NCBI RefSeq assembly: GCF_003054445.1
Contig: NC_042507.1
Span: 62,001-126,000 of the forward strand
Reading direction: 5' to 3'
Source: Pichia kudriavzevii
Lineage: Eukaryota > Ascomycota > Pichiomycetes > Pichiales > Pichiaceae
Length of the DNA: 64,000 nt
Positions 50,508 through 61,109 of the stretch are shown here, piece by piece. The notes below the pieces were generated by a model. The model had not been told where the DNA came from. It made no database searches and saw only the letters and a list, made by a program, of their open reading frames with translations. The first letter of the stretch is position 1; each line of letters starts with the position of its first letter. The position numbers were made by a program, and so were the translations under genes.

Positions 50508-52265
50508 TCATTTTTTACTTCGTTTATTTTTTTTCACTTTAGAAATAGGGGCAGCGTGGCCTGTGCTATTGACATGTTGAAACAGCTTATTACGAGAAGA
50601 AAACGTTTCCTTACAAACTGAACAAGCTTCCGTATTTGTAGTGGCCTTATTCCGGGTGTTGTTAATCTTAGGTTTTGTCTTTCCCTTCTTTGCTTTCACT
50701 TTTTGATTACACCATGCTTCCTCATCATCATCAGATAGAACTGCACCATTCAGAAGGTTAGATAACTCTTCTAATTTCCTTTCAGTCTTATTTCTTCGTA
50801 GCTCTTTCTGAGATCTACGTTCTTCGTTGTGGTTCGAATCATAAAGATCATCATTCAGCAAATAGTCGATTTCTTCCTCGGACTCACATACTATGTTTTG
50901 TGATTCATTGTCTTTATGTTTCGCTTCATCACAAACAGCATTTTCCTCAAGTGTTTCCTCACCAAACAGGGCTTCTTGAACTTGTTGTTCTTCCAATTGA
51001 CTCTGAATCATCGCTTCGAGTTCTTCATTGGTTAACTCATCTAAATCACTTAGAGTCTCCAAGGCATCATCAAACTCATCACTGGCGCCTAAATCCTCAT
51101 CATCCAGACCTTCATTGATGTAGCCATCTTCATCTATTCCAAGCTCAATTCCTTCTTTTTTCATTTCCCATTTCAGTTGCTTCAGTAACTTTAGGTGCTT
51201 TTTAGATCTTTCATGATCTTCAAATTGTTTTTCACTCTTGAAGACCTTGTTACAGATAACACACTCAAAAATGTCAGCATTTGCCTCATCTGCAGATGCA
51301 TCGTCAATATCTTTCTCCTCTGAATAGATTTTGTCAAGCTGAGCCTCAATTTCTGCTAAATCATCTGGATCGATGGCCTGCCAATCTTGCTCCTCGAAAA
51401 GTTGTCTCTGTCTTTGCCTTTCCTGCTTTTCAATTTCCGCCTGTTTCTTGAGTTCTTCTCTTTGCTTAGAAAGTTTCTGCCTTTCATATTGTCTCCTAAA
51501 TTTGGGATCCATTCTCGGATCGAGTTTTTTGATATATGCAACAAATTTCTTCACAGCATCGTTATAATTCTTTTTGGCAGTGTCTCTTAATTTCTTGTTT
51601 TCTTTTTCCATGATTCTTCTTGTCCTTCTGTCTGGTGCAGTCGAATATCTGTACTCATCACACCAAGCAAATGTTTTCACACTCTGAAAACCGGACCAAA
51701 CTTTATAAAACATTCTAGTATCTTCAAAGTCGTTTTTTGAATTGCCTATCCTGGGGTAAAGTAGCTCCTTTGGGTCACAAACCGTCGCAAAAGAAGTATC
51801 ATCTTTATACTTTGCAAATTCTGGAATCTTCTGTTGTTTACCTGCAGTCACTTCTTCTGAAGCAATCTTATCAAACAGTACGCTGACTATGCTATAGAAC
51901 CCATTAATCGAATCATCAAAATTTTTATATAAATTGCTATTCATATATTTTTCGATGTCTTCAACAGTTGTCCCCGCATAATACATGTTGGTTTCGTCTT
52001 CATAATAGCAAGCTGAACTGCTTTGCTCATCACCATCTTCCATTAAGATCTGGAACTTATGGGAGTCATACCATGATCTTTCCTGTGGGTCAGATAGGGT
52101 TTCATATGCCACTCTCACTTCATTGAACAATCTGGTAGTGTGTTCAATGTCGTCTGGATTTTTATCTGGATGGAGAAGTAATGCCTTCTTTCTGTAAGCC
52201 TTTTTCAGTTCAACAGAAGTGGCAGACTCGGATACTCCCAAAAGTTCATAGTAATCTGTCTTCAT
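50508..52265 (-). CDS. JJJ1: J-domain ribosome-biogenesis co-chaperone Jjj1
   Basis: J protein of 585 aa (S. cerevisiae Jjj1 590) that stimulates Ssa Hsp70 to recycle Arx1/Alb1 from pre-60S subunits. The J domain is N-terminal with HPD at residues 32-34. A charged coiled coil follows (about 225-330), then a C2H2 zinc finger [25 protein letters not shown], an acidic region, and a second finger [23 protein letters not shown] at the C-terminus with a basic tail ([10 protein letters not shown]). The start is taken at [11 protein letters not shown] (52265), the normal J-domain start; an ATG at 52325 would add 20 residues. Confidence 0.95.
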   Translation of the reverse strand: MKTDYYELLGVSESATSVELKKAYRKKALLLHPDKNPDDIEHTTRLFNEVRVAYETLSDPQERSWYDSHKFQILMEDGDEQSSSACYYEDETNMYYAGTTVEDIEKYMNSNLYKNFDDSINGFYSIVSVLFDKIASEEVTAGKQQKIPEFAKYKDDTSFATVCDPKELLYPRIGNSKNDFEDTRMFYKVWSGFQSVKTFAWCDEYRYSTAPDRRTRRIMEKENKKLRDTAKKNYNDAVKKFVAYIKKLDPRMDPKFRRQYERQKLSKQREELKKQAEIEKQERQRQRQLFEEQDWQAIDPDDLAEIEAQLDKIYSEEKDIDDASADEANADIFECVICNKVFKSEKQFEDHERSKKHLKLLKQLKWEMKKEGIELGIDEDGYINEGLDDEDLGASDEFDDALETLSDLDELTNEELEAMIQSQLEEQQVQEALFGEETLEENAVCDEAKHKDNESQNIVCESEEEIDYLLNDDLYDSNHNEERRSQKELRRNKTERKLEELSNLLNGAVLSDDDEEAWCNQKVKAKKGKTKPKINNTRNKATTNTEACSVCKETFSSRNKLFQHVNSTGHAAPISKVKKNKRSKK

Positions 52266-53021
52266 TGAAGATTGGCGTATCAATGCCTTAGTATCCCAAT
52301 TTGGAAAACTGTTCACATAGATCAAACAAGTTAATATTTCATGAAAAAAGAAAAAAAAGTCTTGCTAAAAAAATAGAACCGCTTGAACACTGAGGAAAAA
52401 AAAAAAAGAAAAAAAAAAAGCTACTATTTGCAATAAAAGTTCGTAAGCTAACAAAACATATGTCCACAATGTGATATTCTCTTCTCTCTCCTTTCCATTA
52501 GAGTCTGGAGTGAACTGTCAGATAAGAACTACAAAAATAACATATTACCTTATCAGTAATAGTTTAGTGAGTTATGGATACTGCACTTGTGGCAGAGAGA
52601 TAATTCCATGAGATTAATAACTACTGTGGACAGTTCTAGACCTACAGAACAATGACAATGTTATCGTTGAGGAAAGATAGTCCATTTGCTAAAATACCTG
52701 CCCAGATAAACACAATCAGCACAGCTTTTACAAGGATGTGCCACACTCCCAATTAGGTAATCTATCCGGTATTCTCGAATCTGATAGCGACTTACGATTA
52801 TCCGGCTGCAGCTGATAAGATAAGAAAAGAAAAAAAAAAGAAACAGGCTAGAGCCTTAAATAGTATTCCTGTTTTCTGTTCTTATATCACACGGGCACGC
52901 TACGATACCATAATATACTTAGACTATAAGCCAATACATTATCAACTACCAGGCCATTTACTAATATTGTGTCAGTTATTTCATTTGAATAGCTAAAAGA
53001 AAACTATTATTTAGATAAATA
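52266..53021 (+). promoter_or_regulatory. JJJ1/UGA4-A divergent region with GATA sites
   Basis: Divergent promoter region. Several GATAAG motifs are oriented toward the permease: 52521-52526, CTTATC at 52549-52554, and an overlapping pair GATAAGATAAG at 52814-52824, about 200 bases before the permease ATG. Such clusters bind the GATA factors Gln3/Gat1 in S. cerevisiae UGA4 and other nitrogen genes. A purine-rich tract occurs near the JJJ1 start (about 52394-52420). Confidence 0.55.
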
Positions 53022-54686
53022 ATGGAAGCCATAAAATCTGCGACTGGGTTTGCACCCATCACTTCGACAGCATCGAGGTTTCACGAAATATCAGCATTAG
53101 CCTCACCTATTAGAGAGATCGATGCAGTACACGCAGAAGACGACGATGATTTGCTTGCTGAAATCGGATACAAGCCGGAATTGATGAGACGATTCTCCAC
53201 TTTCCAAATTTTCGGTATTGCTTATTCAATTATGGGCATTTTGCCATCAGTGGCATCGTTACTAGGAGACGCGTTGACATCAGGTCCCGCTGGTGCTGTT
53301 TGGTCGTGGGTGATTGCATCATTCTTGATCTTGACGGTGGGAATTGGCATGTCGGAGCTTGCATCTGCTATTCCTACATCAGGAGGATTATACTACTGGA
53401 CATACTATTATGCACCAGATTCTGTTGCCGTTCCGTTGTCTTTTGTTATTGGCTTATCCAATACACTAGCCCTTTGTTCAGGTACGGTTTCTGTGTTTTA
53501 TGGATGTGCACAAGAGGTCCTTGCGGCTGTGTACTTGACCAACAATGATTTTGTTATTACAGATGGTAAAACGTATGGAGTGTTTGCAGGCTGCATATTT
53601 ACAGGTGCATTGGCAACTTGCGTCTCGTCAAAGAATGTTGCGTTCCTACAAACATTGTCGTCTGCATGCCACACAGGATTGCTAGTTTTGTTTCTCATTG
53701 CATTACCAATTGGTACCAAGATCAACAGAGGCGAGTTTAACAGCCGTGGATTCATCTTTGGCGATGTTCAAAACTATTCTGATTGGACTACAGGATGGCA
53801 ATTCTGTCTATCTTTCATGACAGCCGTTTGGACTATTGGAGCCTTTGACTCATGTGTCCATATGTCAGAAGAGGCGAAGAATGCCACGCACGGTGTTCCA
53901 ATTGGCATCTGTGGAGCAATATCTGTGTGTGGGTTATTAGGATTTGTTATTTTGATTTGTGTGTGTGCATGCATGAATCCAGATATTGAAACTATTTTAG
54001 CTACCGATACAGGGTTCCCCATGGCACAAGTCATTTATGATTCACTAGGAAACAAGTGGGCAATTGCATTCATGTCGTTAATGGCGGTATGCCAATGGCT
54101 AATGGGAGCATCGTTAGTCACCGCATCGTCGAGGCAAATTTGGGCATTTGCAAGAGACAATGGATTACCTTTTGCCGAAATTTTTAAAGTCGTTAACAAA
54201 AGAATGAAAGTCCCACTCAGGGCAGTTGGATTAGCAGGTCTAATATCATTAGCAATTGGATGTTTATGTCTTGCCGGAAGTACCGCCGCCGGTGCATTGT
54301 TTTCACTAGGTGTTTGTGGTAACTATCTTGCATGGTGTACACCTATTTTCCTCAAATTAGTTTTTGGAAAAGATAAATTCAAGCCCGGTGCTTTTTATTT
54401 GGGTAAAATTCTTTCCTCAATAAATGGTTGGATTGCTTGCGCTTGGGGCGCTTTTATTATCATTCTTGCTTGTTTCCCCTCTTCTAAGCACGTTGATAAA
54501 ACAACCATGAACTATGCAAGCGTGATCACTGGCGGTTGTTGGATTTTGTCAATTGTTTTTTTCTTCACCTATAAATACAAATATTACCATGGCCCTAGAA
54601 GTAACTTGGAGGATCCTATTCAAGACACTAGCTCTGAATCTGAACTCATTAAGCTTTCCGCAAATGAGAAAGCTGACATGGCCTAA
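53022..54686 (+). CDS. UGA4: UGA4-type GABA permease, copy A
   Basis: APC-superfamily amino-acid permease of 554 aa with about 12 membrane segments, similar over its length to S. cerevisiae Uga4 (571 aa), the vacuolar/plasma-membrane GABA and 5-aminolevulinate permease. Matching blocks include DDLLAEIGYKPELMRRFST, IFGIAYSIMGILPS, IPTSGGLYYWTYYYAP, AVWTIGAFDSCVHMSEEAKNA and KTTMNYASVI. Bases 53022-54298 are almost identical to copy B, then the last 388 bases diverge. Its C-terminal tail (SSESELIKLSANEKADMA) differs from copy B and may give different turnover. Substrates other than GABA (choline, polyamines) are possible. Confidence 0.88.
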   Translation: MEAIKSATGFAPITSTASRFHEISALASPIREIDAVHAEDDDDLLAEIGYKPELMRRFSTFQIFGIAYSIMGILPSVASLLGDALTSGPAGAVWSWVIASFLILTVGIGMSELASAIPTSGGLYYWTYYYAPDSVAVPLSFVIGLSNTLALCSGTVSVFYGCAQEVLAAVYLTNNDFVITDGKTYGVFAGCIFTGALATCVSSKNVAFLQTLSSACHTGLLVLFLIALPIGTKINRGEFNSRGFIFGDVQNYSDWTTGWQFCLSFMTAVWTIGAFDSCVHMSEEAKNATHGVPIGICGAISVCGLLGFVILICVCACMNPDIETILATDTGFPMAQVIYDSLGNKWAIAFMSLMAVCQWLMGASLVTASSRQIWAFARDNGLPFAEIFKVVNKRMKVPLRAVGLAGLISLAIGCLCLAGSTAAGALFSLGVCGNYLAWCTPIFLKLVFGKDKFKPGAFYLGKILSSINGWIACAWGAFIIILACFPSSKHVDKTTMNYASVITGGCWILSIVFFFTYKYKYYHGPRSNLEDPIQDTSSESELIKLSANEKADMA

Positions 54687-55531
54687 CTGAATAGTGTAGC
54701 TTGATTTTTTTTATACCTGTTTCTGTCGTCTACTCATGAAATTACTGAAATGTCTGAAAAACATCAGGCATGTGTGTTTTGACGGTTTCTCACTAAAAAG
54801 GGTATTCGTTATTCTGGTAGGAAGAGACTCCAACCTAGTTCATAAAACGAGCTCACTTAGTTTTGTCCTTGTTTTTAAAAATCATATCTCTACCCTTGCT
54901 GTATTACGTTGTCCTTCATATCCTACCACGCGGAGCACAATTCTAGAGGCACATGTTCCTACTTTGCACTGTGCAGCTTCAAAATAGCCATCTTTTTATC
55001 TGTAATATCTATCTGAAATCCCTGCGCGGAATTAGCTTCCTTATCTGGATATTCAAAAATCCGGTTTGAGAAGGATAGGCACACATACCAAATTTAGCCA
55101 AATAGTTGACAGCTAGTGATGCGCATCCGTATTGTTGTTAAATGCATTCTTATCTCTTGAACAAATAACATTGCTAAATATCTTTAGGCATTGGTGGATT
55201 AACCTGTTTTCGTGAAGTCAGCGGGTAATTTTTAGTTGTTATTCCTATATGTTCTAGATAGTCGCTTAAAAATAGGTTTTACCACGGGAAATTGCAAGGT
55301 CTGGTAGCGTAGAATAAAAGTTTCTTTGATAAGATATTTCTCTGATATCTGAATGAACAAGTATGTGCAGAAATAAGATGGTTTATAATCAACCACATGG
55401 GTATTCTGGCGGCTTATAAATAACATTGGTAATATTTCCAAAGTAATTTTTCAAATGTTTCTTCGATTTATATACTGTTTCACCTTATTCGAAGCCTTCA
55501 AAATTGAGTATACTGCCATACAAGCTATAAT
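54687..55531 (+). promoter_or_regulatory. UGA4-B promoter
   Basis: This 845-base region between the tandem permeases shows no credible gene. GATA-type motifs occur as CTTATC at 55040-55045 and 55149-55154 and GATAAG at 55328-55333. A CGGGTAA (Reb1-like) lies at 55222-55228. It shows no similarity by eye to the copy A promoter; homology starts at the ATG. Confidence 0.45.
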
Positions 55532-57196
55532 ATGGAAGCCATAAAATCTGCGACTGGGTTTGCACCCATCACTTCGACAGCATCGAGGTTTCATGAAATA
55601 TCAGCATTAGCCTCACCTATTAGAGAGATCGATGCAGTACACGCAGAAGACGACGATGATTTGCTTGCTGAAATCGGATACAAGCCGGAATTGATGAGAC
55701 GATTCTCCACTTTCCAAATTTTCGGTATTGCTTATTCAATTATGGGCATTTTGCCATCAGTGGCATCGTTACTAGGAGACGCGTTGACATCAGGTCCCGC
55801 TGGTGCTGTTTGGTCGTGGGTGATTGCATCATTCTTGATCTTGACGGTGGGAATTGGCATGTCGGAGCTTGCATCTGCTATTCCTACATCAGGAGGATTA
55901 TACTACTGGACATACTATTATGCACCAGATTCTGTTGCCGTTCCGTTGTCTTTTGTTATTGGCTTATCCAATACAATGGCCCTTTGTTCAGGCACGGTTT
56001 CTGTGTTTTATGGATGTGCACAAGAGGTCCTTGCGGCTGTGTACTTGACCAACAATGATTTTGTTATTACAGATGGTAAAACGTATGGAGTGTTTGCAGG
56101 CTGCATATTTACAGGTGCATTGGCAACTTGCGTCTCGTCAAAGAATGTTGCGTTCCTACAAACATTGTCGTCTGTATGCCACACAGGATTGCTAGTTTTG
56201 TTTCTCATTGCATTACCAATTGGTACCAAGATCAACAGAGGCGAGTTTAACAGCCGTGGATTCATCTTTGGCGATGTTCAAAACTATTCTGATTGGACTA
56301 CAGGATGGCAATTCTGTCTATCTTTCATGACAGCCGTTTGGACTATTGGTGGTTTTGACTCATGTGTCCATATGTCAGAAGAGGCGAAGAATGCCACGCA
56401 CGGTGTTCCAATTGGCATCTGTGGAGCAATATCTGTGTGTGGGTTATTAGGATTTGTTATTTTGATTTGTGTGTGTGCATGCATGAATCCAGATATTGAA
56501 ACTATTTTAGCTACCGATACAGGGTTCCCCATGGCACAAGTCATTTATGATTCACTAGGAAACAAGTGGGCAATTGCATTCATGTCGTTAATGGCGGTAT
56601 GCCAATGGCTAATGGGAGCATCGTTAGTCACCGCATCGTCGAGGCAAATTTGGGCATTTGCAAGAGACAATGGATTACCTTTTGCCGAAATTTTTAAAGT
56701 CGTTAATAAGCAGATGAAAGTCCCACTCAGGGCAGTTGGATTAGCAGGTCTAATATCATTAGCAATTGGATGTTTATGTCTTGCCGGAAGTACCGCCGCC
56801 GGTGCATTATTTGCTCTTATGGTGTGTGGTAACTATCTTGCATGGTGTACACCTATTTTCCTCAAATTAGTTTTTGGAAAAGATAAATTCAAGCCAGGAT
56901 CATTTTATCTGGGCAAAGTGCTTTCCACAATAAATGGTTGGATAGCGTGTGCTTGGGGTGTCTTTATTACCATTGTTGCTTGTTTCCCCTCTTCTAAGCA
57001 CGTCGACAAAACAACCATGAATTATGCGAGTGTTATCAGTGGTGGTGTCTGGATATTGTCAATCATATTTTTCTTCACTTACAAGTACAAACACTATCAT
57101 GGTCCAAAAAGTAATTTGGATGATTCTGCTATAGATGGAAGTTCTGATGCAGAGTCTGTAAAACTCCCTCTCCATGAGAAGTCAGACATCGTTTGA
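55532..57196 (+). CDS. UGA4: UGA4-type GABA permease, copy B
   Basis: Tandem paralogue of the preceding permease, also 554 aa. By eye about a dozen base differences from copy A occur in the first 1277 bases, giving replacements such as Leu/Met and Ala/Val in the middle, Ala/Gly in TIGGFDSC, and Arg/Gln in VNKQMKV. From 56809 the two separate: GALFALMVCG versus GALFSLGVCG, several conservative changes in the last membrane segments, and an unrelated-looking acidic tail (DDSAIDGSSDAESVKL). All family motifs are kept, so it should be functional. The promoter has its own GATA sites. Confidence 0.88.
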   Translation: MEAIKSATGFAPITSTASRFHEISALASPIREIDAVHAEDDDDLLAEIGYKPELMRRFSTFQIFGIAYSIMGILPSVASLLGDALTSGPAGAVWSWVIASFLILTVGIGMSELASAIPTSGGLYYWTYYYAPDSVAVPLSFVIGLSNTMALCSGTVSVFYGCAQEVLAAVYLTNNDFVITDGKTYGVFAGCIFTGALATCVSSKNVAFLQTLSSVCHTGLLVLFLIALPIGTKINRGEFNSRGFIFGDVQNYSDWTTGWQFCLSFMTAVWTIGGFDSCVHMSEEAKNATHGVPIGICGAISVCGLLGFVILICVCACMNPDIETILATDTGFPMAQVIYDSLGNKWAIAFMSLMAVCQWLMGASLVTASSRQIWAFARDNGLPFAEIFKVVNKQMKVPLRAVGLAGLISLAIGCLCLAGSTAAGALFALMVCGNYLAWCTPIFLKLVFGKDKFKPGSFYLGKVLSTINGWIACAWGVFITIVACFPSSKHVDKTTMNYASVISGGVWILSIIFFFTYKYKHYHGPKSNLDDSAIDGSSDAESVKLPLHEKSDIV

Positions 57197-57596
57197 TTCT
57201 CATTCGAGTAAAAACCAATAGTTTGGTTAATTGTTTACCCCTTTAGGTAGAAAAAGCTTTGGGATAAATGTTGAATATCTTCTTTGTTTTATTTTATATT
57301 ATTCTATTTCATATTATCCCATATTTTTTATATTATATTTTATTATAAATCATTTTGTTATATTTTGGATGAGCTGACTTTTATAAGTGCCGACGCGTCG
57401 CTAAAGTTTTCCTGGCTGGACATCAATCTAAATTTATTCATCTCCAAATGGCGTGCAGCGTCTGTGAAAGATGTTTGTTGTTCAAAGAAGGCTGTTGTTG
57501 AAGTTGGTTGATCTGGGTGTACATTGGCTTTTCAAGGCAGAGGCATCTTCAATTAAAGCCGGCGGATAAGTACTAGTTACAAACTAAAGATATAAA
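57197..57596 (+). other. Tandem intergenic region UGA4-B/RET2
   Basis: AT-rich first half (T/A-rich stretch about 57273-57365) then the RET2 promoter. No specific motif was recognised. Confidence 0.4.
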
Positions 57597-59195
57597 ATGG
57601 TAGTATTGGCAGCTTCTGTTTGCACTCATGGTGGTAAACCTATTATTTCAAGGCAATTTAGAGATTTGACCAAGGAAAGAGTTATGACATTATTAGCCAA
57701 TTTCCCTACTCTATTGTCCGAATCTAACAACTCCCAACAGACATCAGTGGAAGATGAGTATGTAAGATATATGTACCAACCACTAGAGGAGTTCTACGTT
57801 GTTTTGATCACCAACAAGCACTCCAATATCTTGCAAGATATTGATACGTTACATTTGTTTAGCCAATCTATCACCTCAATTCTGAGACATGTAGACGAAA
57901 AGGAGATTTATGAAAATTGTTTTGAGCTTTTGAGTGCATTTGATGAGATTATTTGTTTAGGCTACAAGGAAAATCTAACATCCAGTCAAGTCATCAACTT
58001 CCTAGAAATGGATTCTCACGAGGAAAGAATCCAAGAAATCATTGAAAGAAACAAAGAATTGGAAGCAGCAGAAGCAAGTAAGAAGAAAGCAGTTGAGTTG
58101 CAATTCAAGGAAATGATGAAGAAATCTAATCCGCATGCACTAGACCAATTTCAACAGCAACAAAATTTCTATTCTCCGCCACCTCCTCAAAACGTTTATA
58201 CCGAGCCGGAACCAGAGTTGCAACATCATCATTCTACTCTTGCAAACAATAACAAGAGATCAGGCGGTACGCAATTGGGCAGAAAACAGTCTGCATTTGG
58301 CGACAATCAACCATTATTAGTCAATCCTTCAGCTTCAACAAGAAGAATTGAGCAACCATTATACCAAGAACAAGACTCGAGAACGCAATCATCATCTCTA
58401 ACACCAGCAAACAAACAACCTCAAATTGAAAACAACGGTATCCTACTTACTGTGAATGAGAAGTATTCTGCACAGATATCAAGGGAAGGTACTGTTACTT
58501 CTGCAGAAGTGAAAGGTGATTTACAGATTAGAATCAGTAATCCCGAATTGGCAAAGGCACAAATCAAATTATCTCTCAATGATAGTAGTGAATTTTCGAC
58601 CCAATATAAGACGCATCCAAATGTCGATAAAAAATTATTCAACTCTAACTCAATCATTGGCCTGAAAGATCCAACAAAACCTTTCCCATCAAATGATCTC
58701 AACTTGGGAGTCTTGAGATGGAGATCAACTTTGAAGAAGACAGATTCTGAAGATGCATCTGGATTATTACCAATAATATTGACTACATGGGTAAATAACA
58801 ATAATGATGGTACCATTGGTTTGACATTTGAATATGAAGTTAATACAGCTAAAAATGTTGATGAGGTCATTATTATTATACCTATTGTAAACGCATCTCT
58901 TGAATCTAGTGAAAATGATAACGCATCTTTACAATTTACAGATGATGGTGTGTATATTAAGCTTACGAACCTACTAGAAACTCAATCAGGGTCTTTTGAA
59001 ATATTATGTAAAAATACCGACGATGAGGAGGCACTATTCCCAATGGAAGTTTCATTTTCAGAATTGAAAGAGATCGATTCTCTAAAGCAAGGTTCAGGAC
59101 TCGTTGTCGAATCCGTTATAAGCACTGACTCTCAAGACGCATTGCCATACGATATTTATATCAATGCATCGAATGAGAGCTATTATATTGTTTAA
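57597..59195 (+). CDS. RET2: Coatomer subunit delta (delta-COP)
   Basis: Delta subunit of the COPI coat, 532 aa (S. cerevisiae Ret2 546). The N-terminal longin-like domain begins MVVLAASVCTHGGKPIISRQFRDLTKERV, a near-invariant start in delta-COPs. It is followed by a helical stretch with the conserved SHEERIQEIIERNKELEA, a Gln/Pro-rich linker (about 185-280), and a C-terminal mu-homology domain (from about 280: GILLTVNEKYSAQISREGTV). Delta-COP and beta-COP are subunits of the same F-subcomplex; beta-COP (SEC26) is encoded about 31 kb to the left. Confidence 0.96.
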   Translation: MVVLAASVCTHGGKPIISRQFRDLTKERVMTLLANFPTLLSESNNSQQTSVEDEYVRYMYQPLEEFYVVLITNKHSNILQDIDTLHLFSQSITSILRHVDEKEIYENCFELLSAFDEIICLGYKENLTSSQVINFLEMDSHEERIQEIIERNKELEAAEASKKKAVELQFKEMMKKSNPHALDQFQQQQNFYSPPPPQNVYTEPEPELQHHHSTLANNNKRSGGTQLGRKQSAFGDNQPLLVNPSASTRRIEQPLYQEQDSRTQSSSLTPANKQPQIENNGILLTVNEKYSAQISREGTVTSAEVKGDLQIRISNPELAKAQIKLSLNDSSEFSTQYKTHPNVDKKLFNSNSIIGLKDPTKPFPSNDLNLGVLRWRSTLKKTDSEDASGLLPIILTTWVNNNNDGTIGLTFEYEVNTAKNVDEVIIIIPIVNASLESSENDNASLQFTDDGVYIKLTNLLETQSGSFEILCKNTDDEEALFPMEVSFSELKEIDSLKQGSGLVVESVISTDSQDALPYDIYINASNESYYIV

Positions 59196-59519
59196 TATAG
59201 AGTTCTTAAGCTGTATTGTTCCCCTTTATAGGCACATCTAAATCAAGTATTTGTATTTTTCAGTACCGTTATTTTACCTTTGGTTCCAGTAAACTTGCGA
59301 CTATGCAAAGAAGCGTTAAATGTCATCCAAGATTAAAATGTGTATGAATAAAAAAAAAAAAATAACAAAAAATATGTGTGCATAGTCGTGTGCACTGCTC
59401 AAGTTAGAAATTAGTGAAATGATGCATACATCTATGTAGAAATGTTCCAATGCCCTAAATTTTTCCTTTCTAAGTGGAATCGTTTCTCAATAGCAGTATA
59501 TATGTACTTATAAGCACTT
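59196..59519 (+). other. Tandem intergenic region RET2/SEN15
   Basis: Contains an A-tract at about 59349-59361 and TATATA near 59497-59505 upstream of SEN15. No other element seen. Confidence 0.4.
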
Positions 59520-59897
59520 ATGATAAATACATTGGGGTTAACAAGTAAGGTGAAACTACACCTTACACATTCCGTGATGTGGTCCAACATTATTACTCTA
59601 AATATTGAGAATTTAGATTTGCAGAGGCGACAATCAACTCCGCCAATTGATGCCGATGGGATGAATCAATTGACTTATGTACTTCGAGGAACAAACCCGA
59701 AAAACCACAAGACTGAATATGTCATTCCCATTTCTAAAAGGTCGGTATTAACTTTAGAGATGATCAGCTTGATATTTGAAAATATTCAAATTTTGGAAGA
59801 CGACATCCTTGACAAGATGCTCGTAGCAGTTGTTGACCATGACAGTTCTATACTATACTACTATGTGCACAAAGGAGTTAAGAATTACACAGATTAA
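59520..59897 (+). CDS. SEN15: tRNA-splicing endonuclease subunit Sen15
   Basis: Small structural subunit of the tRNA-splicing endonuclease, 125 aa (S. cerevisiae 128). The N-terminal VKLHLTHSVMWSNI aligns with the yeast Sen15 segment VKNNLLYFQMWTEV. The C-terminal fold ends in MLVAVVDHDSSILYYYVHKGVKN, the Sen15 pattern of a hydrophobic strand, D-x-S/T, and a YY-V-x-KG-V strand. The first ATG is used because it gives the family length and the pre-Met20 region aligns. Its stop is 10 bases from the SAM37 stop on the other strand, so the transcripts must overlap at their 3' ends. Confidence 0.82.
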   Translation: MINTLGLTSKVKLHLTHSVMWSNIITLNIENLDLQRRQSTPPIDADGMNQLTYVLRGTNPKNHKTEYVIPISKRSVLTLEMISLIFENIQILEDDILDKMLVAVVDHDSSILYYYVHKGVKNYTD

Positions 59898-59907
59898 ATC
59901 CAACTAC

Positions 59908-60840
59908 CTACAGAAAGGAGGTTAACGTTTTTTTTAAAGCTGTGGACAGCGGAACTTTCTCTGTATTGTTATCAATAGGAATAATTTTCAAGTCTGTCAC
60001 TTCTTTGTAAAGTTTTGGGTATTCTCTCTGTAGCCACATCGAAATAAACTTTTCAGGTAGTTGATCGAAACTATTTAGTTTCATGTAGTAATTTACGATT
60101 AGCTCGAAAACTGGATCATTTATCTTCGATTTAAAATCCTCAAATTTAGCTAAAAGAGTTTTCAATCTATTTAAGCATTGCATATTTGAGACCATTGTTT
60201 TTCTTTCAGCCAAAACAGCAAGTTGTTGGTCCATTTGCGATTTCTGTAACTCATTGATTACAGGAGTATCCCTTAGTTTTTTTTCCTCAGAGTTTAGGTT
60301 TTCCAACTCATCCTCTAAATTGGAGTTAAAATAAGTTGCTTCACCATTAGGTACTGACTCTTGATTGATTATTCCATTTTCCAGACATATTTCTATTGCA
60401 TGGTTGCGAAGATCAACCGGTGGTTTATATTGCATTGGCCATGTTAGATAACTTTGAAATATACCTCTTGTAAATCCTTCATAGTTTTTTTTCAAAAAGA
60501 AGAAATTGTACATTGTGATGAGTTCTAGATTTTCAACCAAGTCATCCAAGAACGCAAGATATAGGAGGTTTAATTTAGGTGATGTATGTTGATTACTTTT
60601 AGCTGTATGATCTTTGATAATCTTCAGAATCTCAACAAATCCCGTAGCTTGCTTATTTGGACAGTCTTCGTCCACCAAATAAGGTAGTCTACCTGAGTGT
60701 GACTGGAATATATTAGAATTTACGATCAACTCAAAATCTTTCAAATTATTTTCTTGAATTAAATGGTTTAGGATATGAGATGAGACATCAAAAGGTGCAA
60801 TTGATTTGCCATCTCCCCAAGCATAGATTTTATATGTCAT
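59908..60840 (-). CDS. SAM37: SAM complex subunit Sam37 (metaxin-like)
   Basis: Outer-mitochondrial-membrane metaxin-like subunit of the sorting and assembly machinery, 310 aa (S. cerevisiae 327), which helps insert beta-barrel proteins. The thioredoxin-like N-terminus (KIYAWGDGKSIAPFDVSSH) is followed by the GST-type SGRLPYLVDED and FVEILKIIKDH motifs typical of Sam37/Tom37; the C-terminal half is helical and charged (EELENLNSEEKKLRD). The start MTYKIYAWG (60840) is chosen; an upstream in-frame ATG at 60948 adds 36 hydrophobic residues from the divergent promoter. Confidence 0.8.
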   Translation of the reverse strand: MTYKIYAWGDGKSIAPFDVSSHILNHLIQENNLKDFELIVNSNIFQSHSGRLPYLVDEDCPNKQATGFVEILKIIKDHTAKSNQHTSPKLNLLYLAFLDDLVENLELITMYNFFFLKKNYEGFTRGIFQSYLTWPMQYKPPVDLRNHAIEICLENGIINQESVPNGEATYFNSNLEDELENLNSEEKKLRDTPVINELQKSQMDQQLAVLAERKTMVSNMQCLNRLKTLLAKFEDFKSKINDPVFELIVNYYMKLNSFDQLPEKFISMWLQREYPKLYKEVTDLKIIPIDNNTEKVPLSTALKKTLTSFL

Positions 60841-61109
60841 AATACTATCAAATAGGAGATATAAAATTAAATATTTTCTATAGAATAGAAATGTATATGT
60901 ATACTTATGTTTCAAATCTGACTTGATAATACCAACGATCAAGGGCAATGTAGTGTCTCAGATTCCTCACAAAGTGCACGCATTGGTGGAAATCTGTAAA
61001 TTTACATTTTTTTTTTCATTATCACTGCTGGCAAAGATATGGTGTTTTCGTTAACCATTATTTTTTACTCTTCAAGTAACCAGTTCTACCAAATACACTA
61101 AATTCGATC
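60841..61109. promoter_or_regulatory. Divergent SAM37/RNA14 promoter
   Basis: Short shared upstream region with a T-tract (about 61007-61016). No specific site recognised. Confidence 0.4.
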
